Part shown: positions 1-11,532 of the stretch, one piece after another
Numbering within the stretch: position 1 is the stretch's first letter
Layout: every line of letters starts with the position of its first letter
Source: Durusdinium trenchii
Lineage: Eukaryota > Sar > Dinophyceae > Suessiales > Symbiodiniaceae
Length of the DNA: 64,000 nt
Assembly: GCA_963970005.1 (NCBI GenBank)
Contig: CAXAMN010026373.1
Coordinates: forward strand, 131,791 to 195,790
Reading direction: 5' to 3'
Position numbers and translations under genes: made by a program
Notes under the pieces: model-generated
What the model was told of the DNA's origin: nothing
Database searches by the model: none
The model's input: only the letters and a program-made list of their open reading frames with translations

Positions 1-940
1 ATGCTAGAAATGCTAGATGATCAATATGCAACACATCTATGCAGCCTATGGAGCTTAGTGAAGTAATGATACAGTCAGTCTTGAAGACGTTTTCTCAGGC
101 CTACATGCGCTGTGGGAGCAGGCGAATTCGGACAGTATTTTCAAGGTTTTCGGTTTGTGGCGGTTTGATGCTTGAAAGGCTCAGGAATCTCTCGATGGTG
201 CTGACAAAATGAGTTTTGCTTGCTTCCTAGCACTTTGAAGGAGAATTCTGCTTGCTTGACTGGTACTGAAACCAACGAGTGATGCAGCCGAACTGGAAAC
301 CGAACCGAACGCGTCTGAGGCGCACTTCATGGGCTCAAGGTTTGGCGAGGGACCCAGAATGAGCGCTTCTCAAGTGCTGAGGAAAAAAAGGGTCTGGAAC
401 AGTCGAGTCAACAGAATACTCCAAACAGCTCAGCATTTTCGGTCTCAGACGCGGAAGTAAAAAAACTGAGATCCAGCTAGACGTTCAGCTGGCTCCTATT
501 CCTGCAGGCGATCCTTGTTTTTTGGGGTCCTGCATTGGTTGATCCGGTCTATCCCATTCGAACCATCCGGTCTACACTCTCAGTGGTTTCTCGCAGAAAC
601 CGTCGTTCCAAAGACCAGATGAACACGTTCAACACGACGACTGGACGACGCCACGCGGGGGGGCGCTTTCGTAACAGCGGAGGCTTAGGCTTAGGTTGGC
701 CGAAAAAGAGTTGGTGCCTTCGAAGCTGGTCTTGTTGCCTTCGACATCTGTAAAGACTGGCCTTGGCTGTATGGCCCTTGGCTGGAGGGGTGTCTCAGGA
801 TGTCTCAGCGCCGTTGTTCCGTTCGCTTTTCTCGTCCGAGGCCATGGAGGGCATTGACTTGCGGCGGCAACGTGTCCAGTGGGTTTGGAAGCTCGTTGGA
901 GTGAAATGACAGCAGCTGAGAGCCCTCGCTAAGTGACCAG
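1..940. other. No recognisable gene
   Basis: Mixed-composition sequence in which I see no protein motif, RNA gene or repeat. The only short open frame (535-753, plus strand) has no codon structure or motif that suggests coding. Confidence 0.5.
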
Positions 941-987
941 GAACCTAATAGAAATGGCCTCCACCCGATGGCCGCGATGGCCTCCCC
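941..987 (-). repeat. R1 21-bp repeat, short degenerate array
   Basis: Two to three degenerate R1 units in the GATGGCCTCC orientation. The text around AACCTAATAG...GATGGCCGCGATGGCC closely resembles the array at 15187-15228, including the odd GATGGCCGCGATGG spacing, so the two loci probably share a source copy. Confidence 0.6.
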
Positions 988-1590
988 CCCTTAAAAGACG
1001 CACCTTGAGTCGTTTGGAGGGGATTTGTGGTCAGAGTCATTTAGCCCTTAGTTGAAGACCTGGAAGAAGAAGAGAGTCGTCAATACCAGGGGGAGGAGAA
1101 CAATCTGACCTGGTTTGGGGAACCCACATGAGAAAGAAGGGCTTTTCACCGAACTCACCGGTTGGGCCAAGGTGTTGCGGCAGCCCGTGTTGCCAGGTGC
1201 GACGGTGGGCTCGTGAAGGGCCTTTGCACCAACTGATGGGTTTGTGGAGGCAGCAATTCAGCCAAGGAAAGTGACAAGGACAGTTTTTGGAAGGCTCATC
1301 GTCCCATTTTACTTTTGTAGGACCAAAGCTGATGTGTAAGTTCCATTCAACAGTGAAGTTAGCTGTGCAAGATTTTTCAGGTTAGTTTGCAACTCGCTTT
1401 GCCAAAAGAGTGAGTTCAGCCAAGAGTGGAATGGCCATGGCCAGGTGTGGTCTTGGAACTGTCGAAGACAGGCGCCGCTGGGATTGTAGAGAATCCCTCA
1501 CAAGACTGCCCTAGGTCCCAATTAGGTAAGCGCAGGCCTCTACGAAACCCTGAGGTGGGCTTTCCCAAATATTATATACATATTTGCAAG
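988..1590. other. No recognisable gene
   Basis: Nothing supported: no motif-bearing open frame on either strand and no repeat. Confidence 0.45.
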
Positions 1591-1762
1591 TACTACTAGG
1601 AACAAGTAGCTACTAGGGGCTCCTGGCATCGCTACTAGGAGCAAGGACGCTACTAGGGGCTCCTGGCATCGCTACTAGGAGCAAAGACGCTACTAGGGGC
1701 TCCTGGCCGCACTACTAGGAAGCTTCTTGCTAGGAACAAGTAGGGTTGGAGGCCATCGCCAC
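1591..1762 (+). repeat. R2 repeat array with one R1 unit at its right end
   Basis: Alternating R2 units (CTACTAGGAGCAAGGACG, CTACTAGGGGCTCCTGGC) at roughly 18-21 bp spacing. The last block, GGTTGGAGGCCATCGCC at about 1744-1760, is an R1 unit, so this is a direct R2-R1 junction. No clear flanking duplication was found. Confidence 0.85.
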
Positions 1763-1844
1763 TACGAACCCCTCAGGTTGGGTGCAATCCCACCAATGGT
1801 TGTTTCGGTCCTCGGACATGCAGAACATCTCCGATCAAAAGCAT

Positions 1845-1957
1845 CCTAATAGCTTTCTTGTTACTACTAGTAAGGCACTTGTTACTAGAAGCGATGCACT
1901 TGTTCCTAGTAGCGATGCCCTTTGCTCCGTTCGTAGCGTCCGATCGCTCCGTTCGTC
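1845..1957 (-). repeat. R2 repeat array, CGTTCGTAGC variant
   Basis: R2 units in the opposite orientation to the array at 1591. The array begins with the ACTAGTAAGGCACTTGTT form and ends with the variant CCGTTCGTAGCGTCCGATCG, in which CTAGTAG is replaced by CGTTCGTAG. The same variant recurs at 3200-3235, 42900-42955 and 54420. Confidence 0.85.
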
Positions 1958-2569
1958 GGCCAGAACTGCAGGACGTGGCTATTGCTCTGACGAATGTGAA
2001 TGCTTTGCGTCGGGCCGCCGGTGGTGTCGACAGGACCAGTGGCAGTTCGACGGAACCACAGTGGGGTACCATCCAATGGCTTCGCTTAGTTGAGTGTGAT
2101 TTGAGGAGAAACCCATGACATGCACATCCTTGCCACATACTCGATGCAAAGTGTCCAACTAGGTATCAACCTGTCTGAACCTGCCTGGATTTTATTCGTA
2201 GCTTGTGAACAAGTGAGACGGACGTATAGAAGGAAAAGGAGAGTTACACTCCGACTCACTAAAATGAAAATGGAGAAGCCCCTGTTGGGGAAAGTAGTGA
2301 GCACCAATGCCATCCACTTCCATGTCAGTGAGTCAGAGTGTAAAGGACCGTCTTAACTGTTAACTGTCATGTTGCTTGGTCCATTAGCGACCGGGCGAGT
2401 CCGGCTTCTCGTGGTCATTCAAGCAGTAGATTGGCCGGCCAAAGCAAATATTTGTCGCGAAGTACCATATCATCGACAGTGCGGCTTGTTCAGAAATCTA
2501 TCATGGAATCATATGGAATCATGGAATGTTGGATCTGGCTGAACAGCCACTTTTCAGGTGCATATTCTG

Positions 2570-2686
2570 AGTTTGTTTTTTCACCAGTAGGTAGGAGGCC
2601 ATCGCTACTAGGGTGGAGGCCATCAGGTTGGAGGCTATCATCATTAGGTTTGGGTGGCCATCGCTAGTAGTTTTTTTTTCACCAGT
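2570..2686 (+). mobile_element. R1 array inserted with an 18-19 bp target duplication
   Basis: About four degenerate R1 units (2589-2668) lie between two copies of AGTTT(G)TTTTTTCACCAGT, left at 2570-2588 and right at 2669-2686, identical except for one missing G. The duplicated sequence is unrelated to the repeat, so this is best explained as insertion of the array with a target-site duplication. The insertion also places GTAGGT just inside the left border and a T9 tract plus CACCAG at the right border, which look like intron ends. Confidence 0.7.
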
Positions 2687-3030
2687 TTGTCAATCGATTT
2701 GCACTCAGGCCATGGCGCGGCTTGCTCTGTGATACGCTCGATGCTGGCGTGCACTGGGCTGAAGGGGGCACAACCTGGCAGACCTGGCCGCCTCACCCCA
2801 CTAAGAAAGACTCACAGCGGGATGAATTCTGCCTGGGTGGAGCCAGTGGTTGCATCACTTGGAGTTCATTGCGGCTATTGGCATGAACGCTATGACACCG
2901 GGTAGACATAGGCAAAGCAAATCCAAGCAATGATTCAATGCAACTGCACCCTATTCCAGTTTTTGACTAACATCAGATGGTAACACCTATAGTTCACAGT
3001 GATGGCATGGACATCGCTGTCAGTTCATGC

Positions 3031-3068
3031 GTGGCCAGCTGAAGGTCTCTAGACCTTCAGCTGGCCAC
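3031..3068. repeat. Perfect hairpin with 17-bp arms and a 4-base loop
   Basis: GTGGCCAGCTGAAGGTC at 3031-3047 and its exact reverse complement at 3052-3068 enclose the loop TCTA. No gene or T-tract follows, so a terminator role is not indicated. Confidence 0.9.
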
Positions 3069-3098
3069 AGTCAATCCGACCGACCAACCTGGAACAAC

Positions 3099-3263
3099 GG
3101 ATAATAAGAGCGATGGCCTCCAGCCTAATAGCATCCGATCGCTCCTAGTAGCGATGTGCTTTGTTCCTAGTAGCGTCTTTGTTCCTCGTAGTAAGGCCAG
3201 GAGCCCCGTTCGTAGCGTCCGATCGCTCCTACTAGCGGTGGCCTCCAGCCTAATGGATACAAG
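3099..3263. repeat. Composite R1-R2-R1 array with possible flanking duplication
   Basis: An R1 unit (3107-3132), a run of R2 units including the CGTTCGTAGC variant (3133-3234) and a second R1 unit (3235-3254). The outer flanks GGATAATAAG (3099-3108) and GGATACAAG (3255-3263) may be a short imperfect target duplication. Confidence 0.7.
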
Positions 3264-3682
3264 CTGGTTGACTCGACCGACTCTAGAGAAACAACTGTTG
3301 CAACAAACAATTCACTGACATGTTCAGCCCAGGTCTTTGAGACATCTGGACTATGGACATCCACCGCAATCCCTATCATCCTTCCCCACGGTGAAACGTG
3401 CCATGTGAGAAGATGCTTCGCAAGTGCCAGGGATCGGAGATTCTGATGGTTCCACTTGAAACCGAAGTCGCTTCTTTTCGTTTTTTTGGGCTCAGGAAAG
3501 CTTCCTGTCGAGTCACAGACAACATTTTGTCAATTAACATCAACACGCGTTCATTCTTAAGTTCATGGGTCCAATTCGCATTTTCAGCAGGCCTTGGATA
3601 CAGGACCACTGAAGTGTAGTTGGATACAAGACTAGATCACTAGACTACATCCCAACAAATCCGTTGTTGGATTGTAATGTAA
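3264..3682. other. No recognisable gene
   Basis: Two overlapping short frames on opposite strands (3376-3619) show no motif; I regard them as chance. Confidence 0.4.
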
Positions 3683-3895
3683 AGTTAGGATTAATAAACC
3701 TCCCCTAGTTAATCCGAGCCCACAAAGCCGCCGGAAATTGCCCAAATTAAAAGTATTATTCGCTGTTGATTTCCCCCCCTATTGTCTAATTTTCTACCAA
3801 CAACCCCCCCCAGTTAATCCGAGCCTACACAATCCACAAAAAGTAATATTACTTTTAATAAGGGGTTAACTAGTGGAGGTTTATTTATCCTGACT
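3683..3895. mobile_element. MITE-like element with 33-bp terminal inverted repeats
   Basis: The left end (3683-3715, AGTTAGGATTAATAAACC...) and the reverse complement of the right end (3863-3895) match at 29 of 33 positions. The interior holds a direct repeat of AGTTAATCCGAGCC (3707-3720 and 3812-3825) and an inverted AAAGTATTATT motif. No target duplication was seen. A related copy of the right end, GGTTTATTAATCC, reappears immediately after the assembly gap at about 4848-4862, so the element or a relative may span the microsatellite block. Confidence 0.55.
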
Positions 3896-3908
3896 TGACA
3901 TTATACTT

Positions 3909-3966
3909 GCTACTGCTGCTACTACTACTACTGCTACTACTACTGCTGCTGCTGCTACTACTACTG

Positions 3967-3998
<32 letters not shown>

Positions 3999-4155
3999 CC
4001 TGCTACTGCTACTGCTACTGCTACTAGCTATTGCTGTCGCTATTGCTGCTGCTGCTGCTGCGCTACTGCTGCTGCTGCTGCTGCTACTGCTACTGCTACT
4101 GCTACTGCTACGTGCTACTACCACGACCACCACCACCACCATCACCACCTACTAC
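3909..4155. repeat. Trinucleotide microsatellite (CTG/CTA)
   Basis: Uninterrupted run of CTG and CTA triplets with a few GCT/GTC changes. Leu- or Ser-homopolymer frames here come from the repeat and are not genes. Confidence 0.95.
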
Positions 4156-4370
4156 CTACTACATGTTTGACGAAATCCTTAAAAACGTCTAGGGCTCAGG
4201 GCCTATACATTGCCTTATTAAAGAACAATTAAAAACAATCATTTGACAAGCTCACAAAGGGTACCCCTCACAAGGGCCGGTCCCCCATCAATAATCTGCA
4301 CTACTACCCCCTATTAATCTGATCCTGTGTCCCTGGCCTTTTCTTTGTGCTTGTTCAAACTTGTTGTGAC

Positions 4371-4737
4371 TACTACTACCTACTACCTACTACCTACTAC
4401 CTACTACCTACTACCTACTACTACCTACTACCTACTACTACCTACTACTACCTACTACCTACTACCTACTAGCTACTACCTACTACCTACTACTACCTAC
4501 TACTACCTACTACTACCTACTACTACCTACTTCTACCTACTAGCTACTAGCTACTAGCTACTAGCTACTACCTACTACCTACCCTACTACTACCTACTAC
4601 TACCTAATACCTACTACTACCTACTACCTACTACCTACTACCTACTACCTACTACCTACTAGCTACTAGCTACTAGCTACTAGCTACTAGCTACTACCTA
4701 CTACCTACTACCTACTACTACCTACTACTACCTACTA
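4371..4737. repeat. CTACTAC / CTAGCTA microsatellite ending at a gap
   Basis: Long run of CTACTAC heptads mixed with CTAGCTA and CTACTA steps, running directly into a 100-base assembly gap (4738-4837). The true array is probably longer than shown. Confidence 0.95.
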
Positions 4738-4837
4738 NNNNNNNNNNNNNNNNNNNNNNNNNNNNNNNNNNNNNNNNNNNNNNNNNNNNNNNNNNNNNNN
4801 NNNNNNNNNNNNNNNNNNNNNNNNNNNNNNNNNNNNN
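4738..4837. other. Assembly gap (100 N)
   Basis: Run of N of a conventional length, so the real size is unknown. A G-run and GGTTTATTAATCC, resembling the TIR near 3880, follow it. Confidence 0.99.
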
Positions 4838-5236
4838 GGGGGGGGGGCGGGTTTATTAATCCGGTCTTGTCATTATCATTGGATCACCAATGTCCTGCCC
4901 TCGTACGGTGGAGAAAATCCCATCCGCATCCTGAGGGCACCACACATCGCCGGAACTACTCGGCTGCGATCCAATACATCGTCAATGAGGACGACATTCA
5001 TTTTGACCAGGCTCACTGTTGAAGAACACATACGAAGGTAAGCGGTACACCAAAGGTATTCGGTATTGATGCATGTGAAGACCCTGGATATACCAAAAGG
5101 GATAGCCCCGAGTAGCCAGCTCAAAGGGCGCTCTTTGATTGTTCCGCTCTCTTTCTCCGCAGGACCCAACCCACCTGGCAGAGTTGCGGCACTCGTCGCT
5201 GGGCGCGGCAGTTGGAGCCGAATTCCACGTACCTCA

Positions 5237-5325
5237 AAGAAAATCTAGAAGCGATGGCCTCCAACCTACTAGCAATGGCTTCCAACCTAATGGCGATGGC
5301 CTCCACCTAATGGAAGAACATCTAG
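5237..5325 (-). mobile_element. R1 array inserted with a 12-bp target duplication
   Basis: Three R1 units (5249-5313, GATGGCCTCCAACC orientation) lie between AAGAAAATCTAG (5237-5248) and AAGAACATCTAG (5314-5325), which differ at one base and are not part of the repeat. Confidence 0.65.
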
Positions 5326-6740
5326 TGAAATCTAGTGCAATTGACACGGCATAGCCGGGTATGAAGCCTATGGGAGTAAACAGGATGTTCTAGGCGATAA
5401 TTAGCGTAGCGGCGCAGCGGCTTAGCGGCGGTGCAAACTTTTTCAACCTGTCCCGAGTAGACGATGATTTTCCCAACAAGGGCGACAACTTGGTGAACGT
5501 GTTGAACAACATTTCTTGGGGAGGCAACTTGGAGATGGAAAGTGCTTTTCATAAAAGTAATATTTTTCTGATAACACGAGATGGCTTAGCCCCTCGAACA
5601 GAGTGGGTTGTACTGTGCACCCACGCAGCCCGCAGAATCATGCATTTTCAGGAAGCATCATGCACTGACCAGGGCGCCAAAAGATTGTTTCCGTACTTGA
5701 ATGACTGCGGGATCCGAATTCATAAGTCTGGGAAAAGGAACAGTAGATCCTGAGCTGTTCAGTTGCTTAAATACTCCATTGGACGATTCTGTAAACACTC
5801 TTGAGAGATCTTGAGATGGGTTGCCCATTGGGTGCTTCCGGGAATAAACCTGGATGGATGGATGTTCCAGTATTAAACCCATCTGTTTTTTTTGTTTGTT
5901 TTTTTTTTTTAAATTATATATATATATATTTTTAAAGGCCTTTGCCCAACCCCTGAGGCTGCGGAACCTGTGGCGGCACTTTAACCAGAAGTTCGACTAC
6001 CCGGTGCCCTGAAGCAGTCGCTCCAAGACGATTCCACAGATCCCCTGTCTCAACCGGTCGGTGGTTTTCGAAGACTTCCTCTTTTTGTGGATCTGTTCCG
6101 ATCTGTTCTGCAAGGAATCCCCGTTTGTAGCGTCCGATCGGCGCGAATCCGAGACTCTTCGTTCGGCCCAGATGTCCTCAAGCTGCCCATGCGGATCTTC
6201 ACCGCCAAACTCAAAACCGAGGATCTCGGACGTGAGCGTGTCAGGTACAGATCTTCCATGATGGGCACGGGCGCCCGGATTTTCGTGTAGTCGGTCAGAC
6301 CGTCGAGCCTGGTTCAGCTGATAGCCCAACGAACCCCAGAGGAGAGCCCCAATGGAGAACTCTTTTTCTCACAAACTGGGCAAGGGCGCCTAAACTAAAC
6401 ATTCTCAATGTCCTGGATTTGGGGAGGAGATGTTTCCCACGAATCTCAACATCGGCAGGCTTGCCTACTCCTTAGGCTTCGCGACCTGTTCATCAGGCGA
6501 TCAAGGTTGGCTTTTTGTCAGTCTTTTGGTTTCGAGGTTCAACAATTTTACGCTTTTGTCTCCACCGTTTCTACGAGGAGTGAAGAAACGGAGCCAGGAA
6601 TCCCTTGCGAGGAACACCGAGCACTTCACAGCCTGTTCACTGTAGCAAGTTGCGGACGACCCGGAAGCAACATGTATCCGTGAAGCGGGTCACGTATCTT
6701 GCGGGCCAGAGCATGCTGTGTTTTTTTTCCACAAAATACT
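5326..6740. other. No recognisable gene; short A/T tract
   Basis: Several overlapping short frames on both strands around 6000-6330 and 6400-6680 carry no motif. An A/T-only tract at 5885-5935 includes T12 and (AT)n. Nothing else can be supported. Confidence 0.4.
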
Positions 6741-6828
6741 GGTTGGAAGCTAATAGAATGGAGGCCCGAGGCCCTCGCTAGCAGGTTGGAGGCCATCGCT
6801 ACTAGGGTGGAGGCCATCGCTAGTAGGT
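6741..6828 (+). repeat. R1 21-bp repeat array
   Basis: About four R1 units in the GGTTGGAGGCCATCGCT orientation, the first degenerate (GAATGGAGGCCCGAGGCC). No convincing flanking duplication. Confidence 0.85.
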
Positions 6829-8188
6829 TCTGGTGTATGACTCAGAGGAGTTCGGAAGTGCCACCTACCATGCGCATTCACATCCGCTTCCTCATTCGCT
6901 TGTGTTTCACCACACAGTGTGGTGGGTTTGGGCCGCTGACGGGTCACTTTCGGGCTTATTGCGCCGCTGGATGGCCACATTGGTGGCCACACGTAGACAT
7001 CGGTAGGATGTTTACAAATGTATACAAATGTTACAAATGTCCTTGTAAGTCTTGAAGTTGCACTTGCTTTGTGGAGGTTCTACTCACCCTGTCCTTGAAC
7101 ATTGGGAGCCACTCTGCCAGCTCCAAGCTCCCAAGAGGACCCCCCACCTGTCCTGCCTGTAGCAACACGGGCCGCGCACGTGTTTGCAGAGAAGCACGGA
7201 CTCAGAAGCGCGTCCACTCCGGACGGCTTCCCCCCCGAATTCATTGGCCATGATCGGTCCCAAAGTGACCGATTTCCGAAAACCTGGAGGCTTCGATGGT
7301 TTCCAAGCGCTGTTGAAGACCGTGAGCTCGATTTTTCGCAATCACTTGGGCGTGCTTGTACACCAACGCGCGGAGCTTCTGCCGGGGGCTTTTGAGCTCA
7401 AGGGCAAAGTAGGCCAAGCTTCACCGGCAGTGCAGTGAGGGTCCCCAGCTTGGAGAGTTGGAGTTCGGATGCGACCATCAGGTCTTCAAGGGGTACCGGC
7501 ACTGAACCCACACATCTCCTCTTTGTGCCTTTAGATGAAACAAGGACGATGCTTGCAAACATAGGGGGTCCATTGCTTCCATCATGTTCACGAACTGACT
7601 CATCGCACCTCGAATGCCCCAACTTGTCTTCCTTTCACCTGCGCGCCCTCATCAGGGCATAGGGCGTCTCCAGAGTTGAGAGTCGAGTTGAACATCACTT
7701 TGACTACGGCACCTAAGGGTGGATCCTTTCCAGGATGGCCAAGGTAGTACTTCAGGATACTTCAGGCCTGATGTCAAGGAAGAGGAATACGACTCAAGAC
7801 ACAAACATATATATATATATATATATATATCATATATACACAAAACAGACCAAACCAGCATTAGTGCTTGAATGCGGTGGCGGTGGGTGTCCTGTTGCGG
7901 CCCGGACGAGGCACCAAACACCACTGGAGGCTTGCTACTTTATGTTAGCCATCAACACCTCAAAACCTGGAAAAAGAGTCTTGGACCTCGTCCCATCTTC
8001 TGGTTCTTCCACTTTGGACCACATCCACCACCGGGTCCCGTGGGTGGTTCTTCATGTCTTGTTTGTTCGGCGCCTCTGAGGAACCAGCATGGCGGAGGGT
8101 GAGGTGGAGCATGAGGAATATGCCCGACAGCCCAGCTCCACGAGTCAAGTGGATCGGACGGATTCGGTCGGTCCATCGCACCCCAATG
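6829..8188. other. No recognisable gene; (AT)n at 7806-7830
   Basis: Open frames occur on both strands but none carries a motif or is free of an equally long frame on the other strand. A TA-dinucleotide microsatellite lies at 7806-7830. Confidence 0.4.
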
Positions 8189-8803
8189 TCACTGGCCACT
8201 GGTCGGGATGGATGGGATGAGTGTCTTGGGAACCAAGAGATTGTTCAACCTAAGAGCAGTTGCGTAGATAAGTGAGATTGAGATCAATGGTGGTTCCGGG
8301 TCAGGATCGGTTCCAACACAGGCCTGCAGCTCCGAAAAGGGGGGGCCAGCTTGCAGGTTGAGCCAGCTTGATGTCTCAATGCGCCATGTGGTGCCCTGTG
8401 TGCAGTTGACGATCCCTTGGTAAGGCCCAGCGAACATGCAGTTCCGGTGAACATGCTGCAGCTGCGAAAACCGACACTTGGATGGCTCCATGCGCCATGT
8501 GACGCACCATTCACACGGTTTTTGGACCAATCGTTGGCCGACACAGCTCAGGGCAAAGTGTTGTGTGTAGTCAAGGGGTTGAAAGCAGCTGGAGCAACAC
8601 ATGCAAGCCATGGGAGAAGTGATGTGGGCGCATGTCATGACAGTGGATGGACTTCCAGAGTGGCAGAGGAAATGGCAGAACAGCTTTGTGCCATCCAAGC
8701 CCACGGCTCCCACAACAGGAAGTCCAAGTGGAGAACCTCTTCGCTGTCTGGGGCCGTTTGTGCCGCTCCTCAACGCCTCGTTTGAAGCGAAACACCGAAG
8801 CAT
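8189..8803 (-). CDS. Unassigned 204-codon open frame
   Basis: An ATG-initiated frame of 204 codons on the minus strand, one of the longest non-repetitive frames in the window. It is rich in Cys (clusters CMCCSSC and CEWC near residues 70-120) but I recognise no family, and no domain, signal peptide or convincing membrane segment is visible. Plus-strand frames of 103-122 codons overlap it, so the region may merely be poor in stop codons. There are no neighbouring genes to give context. Real coding is possible but unproven. Confidence 0.18.
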   Translation of the reverse strand: MLRCFASNEALRSGTNGPRQRRGSPLGLPVVGAVGLDGTKLFCHFLCHSGSPSTVMTCAHITSPMACMCCSSCFQPLDYTQHFALSCVGQRLVQKPCEWCVTWRMEPSKCRFSQLQHVHRNCMFAGPYQGIVNCTQGTTWRIETSSWLNLQAGPPFSELQACVGTDPDPEPPLISISLIYATALRLNNLLVPKTLIPSIPTSGQ

Positions 8804-9875
8804 GAGCTGGTGGCGACCTTTTGCCTCGACTCAGCGCGTCAGCTGGCAGAACCACCTGGCAGCCAGGTCCTTGCTGATGCCCGTCCCATTCGCAAGCAGT
8901 TTTACTGTATGAAGCGTGTGCCCACGCTCATTGTGAACTTTGTCAATGTCCTTGGTCCTTGGTTTGAACACGAAATCTCGCTTCAATCTCGTCTCTGCAC
9001 CCTGTGCTCGCCAAACTCATGCTACGCTTCGCGTGTAGCACGTTCGCACGAGCTCGAACAGCATCTTGCAGTCCGGCTGAATGGGGCGCTGCGGCGGACC
9101 ATGTGCGCAACTTCAGCTCAAAATGGTGAGAGAGGTGCGTGGGTGGCTTTAGGCATAGAGCAGAGCCCGTGGAACAGGCACCCACAAGCTTCTCAAATCG
9201 AGGAGAGCCAGGGCCAAGCAAAAGCCTCCATTGCTACGTGGGCTGACTGTCGATTGGCACGCTTTTCAAAGATACGATGACGCACGTCCGATACTTCTTC
9301 TCTCTTGTCAGCCTGTCGGTAGCAGCTAACGTGTCCGACCAAAGTATGCGCACTTGGTCTGGCCCTCTTCCTTTCGGTCAGCCAATTGAATGCTGCAAAA
9401 CGCAGCAAAAGCCATCGCAAGGCCTCCGCCAACCAGTGTTTGCAGAATTGATTACAGACGCGAAAATCCATGGTTTGGCATCAACAGAGAACAGCAGTGG
9501 ACTGCAGTTCCACTTCAGAGTCTTTTTCAGACGCGAAGCCTACAATAAACTGGAAAGACGGGCCCCTTAGGCTGAAAAGGCCATGAGAGCCGCTTTGATC
9601 CCTTGTTTGGGGTATTCTGCATGTTCATGCATTTTTAATGCCTTTTCCCTGAGCAAATCCAGAGCCGACAGAAAACACCAACACAAAGAGACAAACTTCT
9701 TCGCCTCACTGAAAACGCCACTCGGTGCCTGTGCTTTGCGCCACTTTGCGTTGCGGCGCCGGATCGTCAGGTCCCGATCACACCGGACTATGTGAACCTC
9801 TTCACGGGGCCAGCCACAGGCGACGGGGGGGCACTGGGCAGTCCTTGCGGCCATTGAGCTCTAAGAAGTGGGCAA
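8804..9875. other. No recognisable gene
   Basis: A 156-codon plus-strand frame (8810-9280) overlaps minus-strand frames and has no motif. Nothing else stands out. Confidence 0.4.
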
Positions 9876-9926
9876 GGAACCTAGTAGCAAGGACACCTAC
9901 TAGCGATGGTCTCCAAGCTAATAGCG
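9876..9926 (-). repeat. Short mixed R1/R2 array
   Basis: AACCTAGTAGCAAGGACACC, an R2-like block, runs directly into ACTAGCGATGGTCTCC, an R1 unit. This is one of several direct junctions between the two families. Confidence 0.7.
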
Positions 9927-11532
9927 TTTTGTACTGGATGTCCAGTGGATTCGAAGAAACCAGAGCTGCCATTCTGCACACATCTGGACCTGGGGCTTGT
10001 TCACTTGAAGCTCTTAGCGCAGGTTTCCTGTGTTCGCTGGACTCCAACGTCTACCAGCTCCAGTTTTTGGCACTTTGGCAAGAATTGGTGGCCGAGCTAA
10101 GTCATCGAACCGACCAAGTCCACCGTCGTTTTCAGGTCGTTCACAAGACCAACAACTGTAGACTCGCCAAAAGGACGGTAGATCCCAGCTTGAAGATGTT
10201 TCAAGTAGCCCCTCGAGTCAGACGCGCAATCTGACCGGTCATTCCGGTCTGGAACCATCAGACTCGAGGTTTTATAATTTCTATTTTGTCCAGCAACAGT
10301 TTTGAGTAGCAATGACTATAGCAATGAAGAACATGTAAACAAACAAGAGTTTGCGTACCAAGACAATAAGCCACGAAAGGACTTGCCCAAGATAGGAGGG
10401 CCATCACTGACACGCGTAAATCTAGAACATCAAGAGAATCCTCTTGATCTGGGGATGCTTGCTGATCCGGTTTTGACACATTGTAAGCCCTCCAATTTGG
10501 CGTAGTGTGAGACCCAAACGCCGTTCAGACAATTCTTTAGTTTGTAGCTAAATAGAGTTCGCCGTTTGATCCGCAAACACGACATTTATGACCATGCGTT
10601 TCAAAGTTGTTTATTCTTTTGCGAGTCATCACATCCAAAGATGCAGAACACGCCTAACCATGACAACCTTTGCACTGACCGAGGACTTCAAGATCAGATC
10701 TTTGGATGAAGGAGACACGGACCGGGGAATTTTGGGGGAAGCTCATGGGCTTCATCGGTCAATGCCGTGACCCAGAAGATCTCCCGAGATGATCAGACTC
10801 GTCTTTTTTTCCGGTTCGGTGACCCAGAACACCTACCATGACGGCGGTTTCAGTGGCCTCTCCGGTGGACCTATACCCGCGCTGAGAGGTCAACACCAGC
10901 TCTTTGGCTGTGCATGATACATCTCAACACAAGCTCTTGTCTTTAACGGATGCTTTGCGACAGTTACATGTGTCTCATTTTGAGCCACTCCGGATCCAAC
11001 TTACTCATTTGCATACCCAGTCAAATGCCTTGTTTGTGTGATGGGCTGAACTCTGCATCCCTGTCTGACTCCTTTGTGGATTGAACAAAAGCCTGTACGA
11101 GACATTCCTATGTTTCTTGCACATGCTTTTAGGGAATTCAGCTTTTGTCCCCAAGTCTTCTGGATACAAACAGAAAACAAACTATTCTTCTTCAGCGATA
11201 TGCACCTGTTCCAGCTGTGTACGGGAAGCCGAGCAAACCCGGCCAAAACAAAACTGGTTTGTACTTCAACTGGTCCACCACTCAATCCATTTCCGGTCAA
11301 AGACGCGGACGAACCGACGGCGACGACGAAGTCCGCGCGGCGGGTGCCCCGCGCCAGGCAACGAGAAGATGCTCTTCGATTTGGCCGCCGGCAGCATGCC
11401 GTCGCCTCCCCCGCCCGACATCGGAGAGGCGATTGGTTGGGAAAGCGCTGTTGCAACGACCAAGGGTACATGAGAACGAACATGACAAAACATGAAGCTG
11501 CTTAGACATAGTCAAGTCATGTTGCTGGTTAT
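9927..11532. other. No recognisable gene
   Basis: The stretch 11000-11540 is open in several frames on both strands with Arg/Pro/Ala-rich products, as expected of GC-rich non-coding DNA. No motif was found. Confidence 0.35.

Noticed and set aside
3885..4170. 87-91 codon Ser- and Leu-homopolymer proteins
   Set aside because: Direct translations of the CTG/CTA microsatellite; the same applies to the Ser/Arg and Thr frames at 40509-41003.
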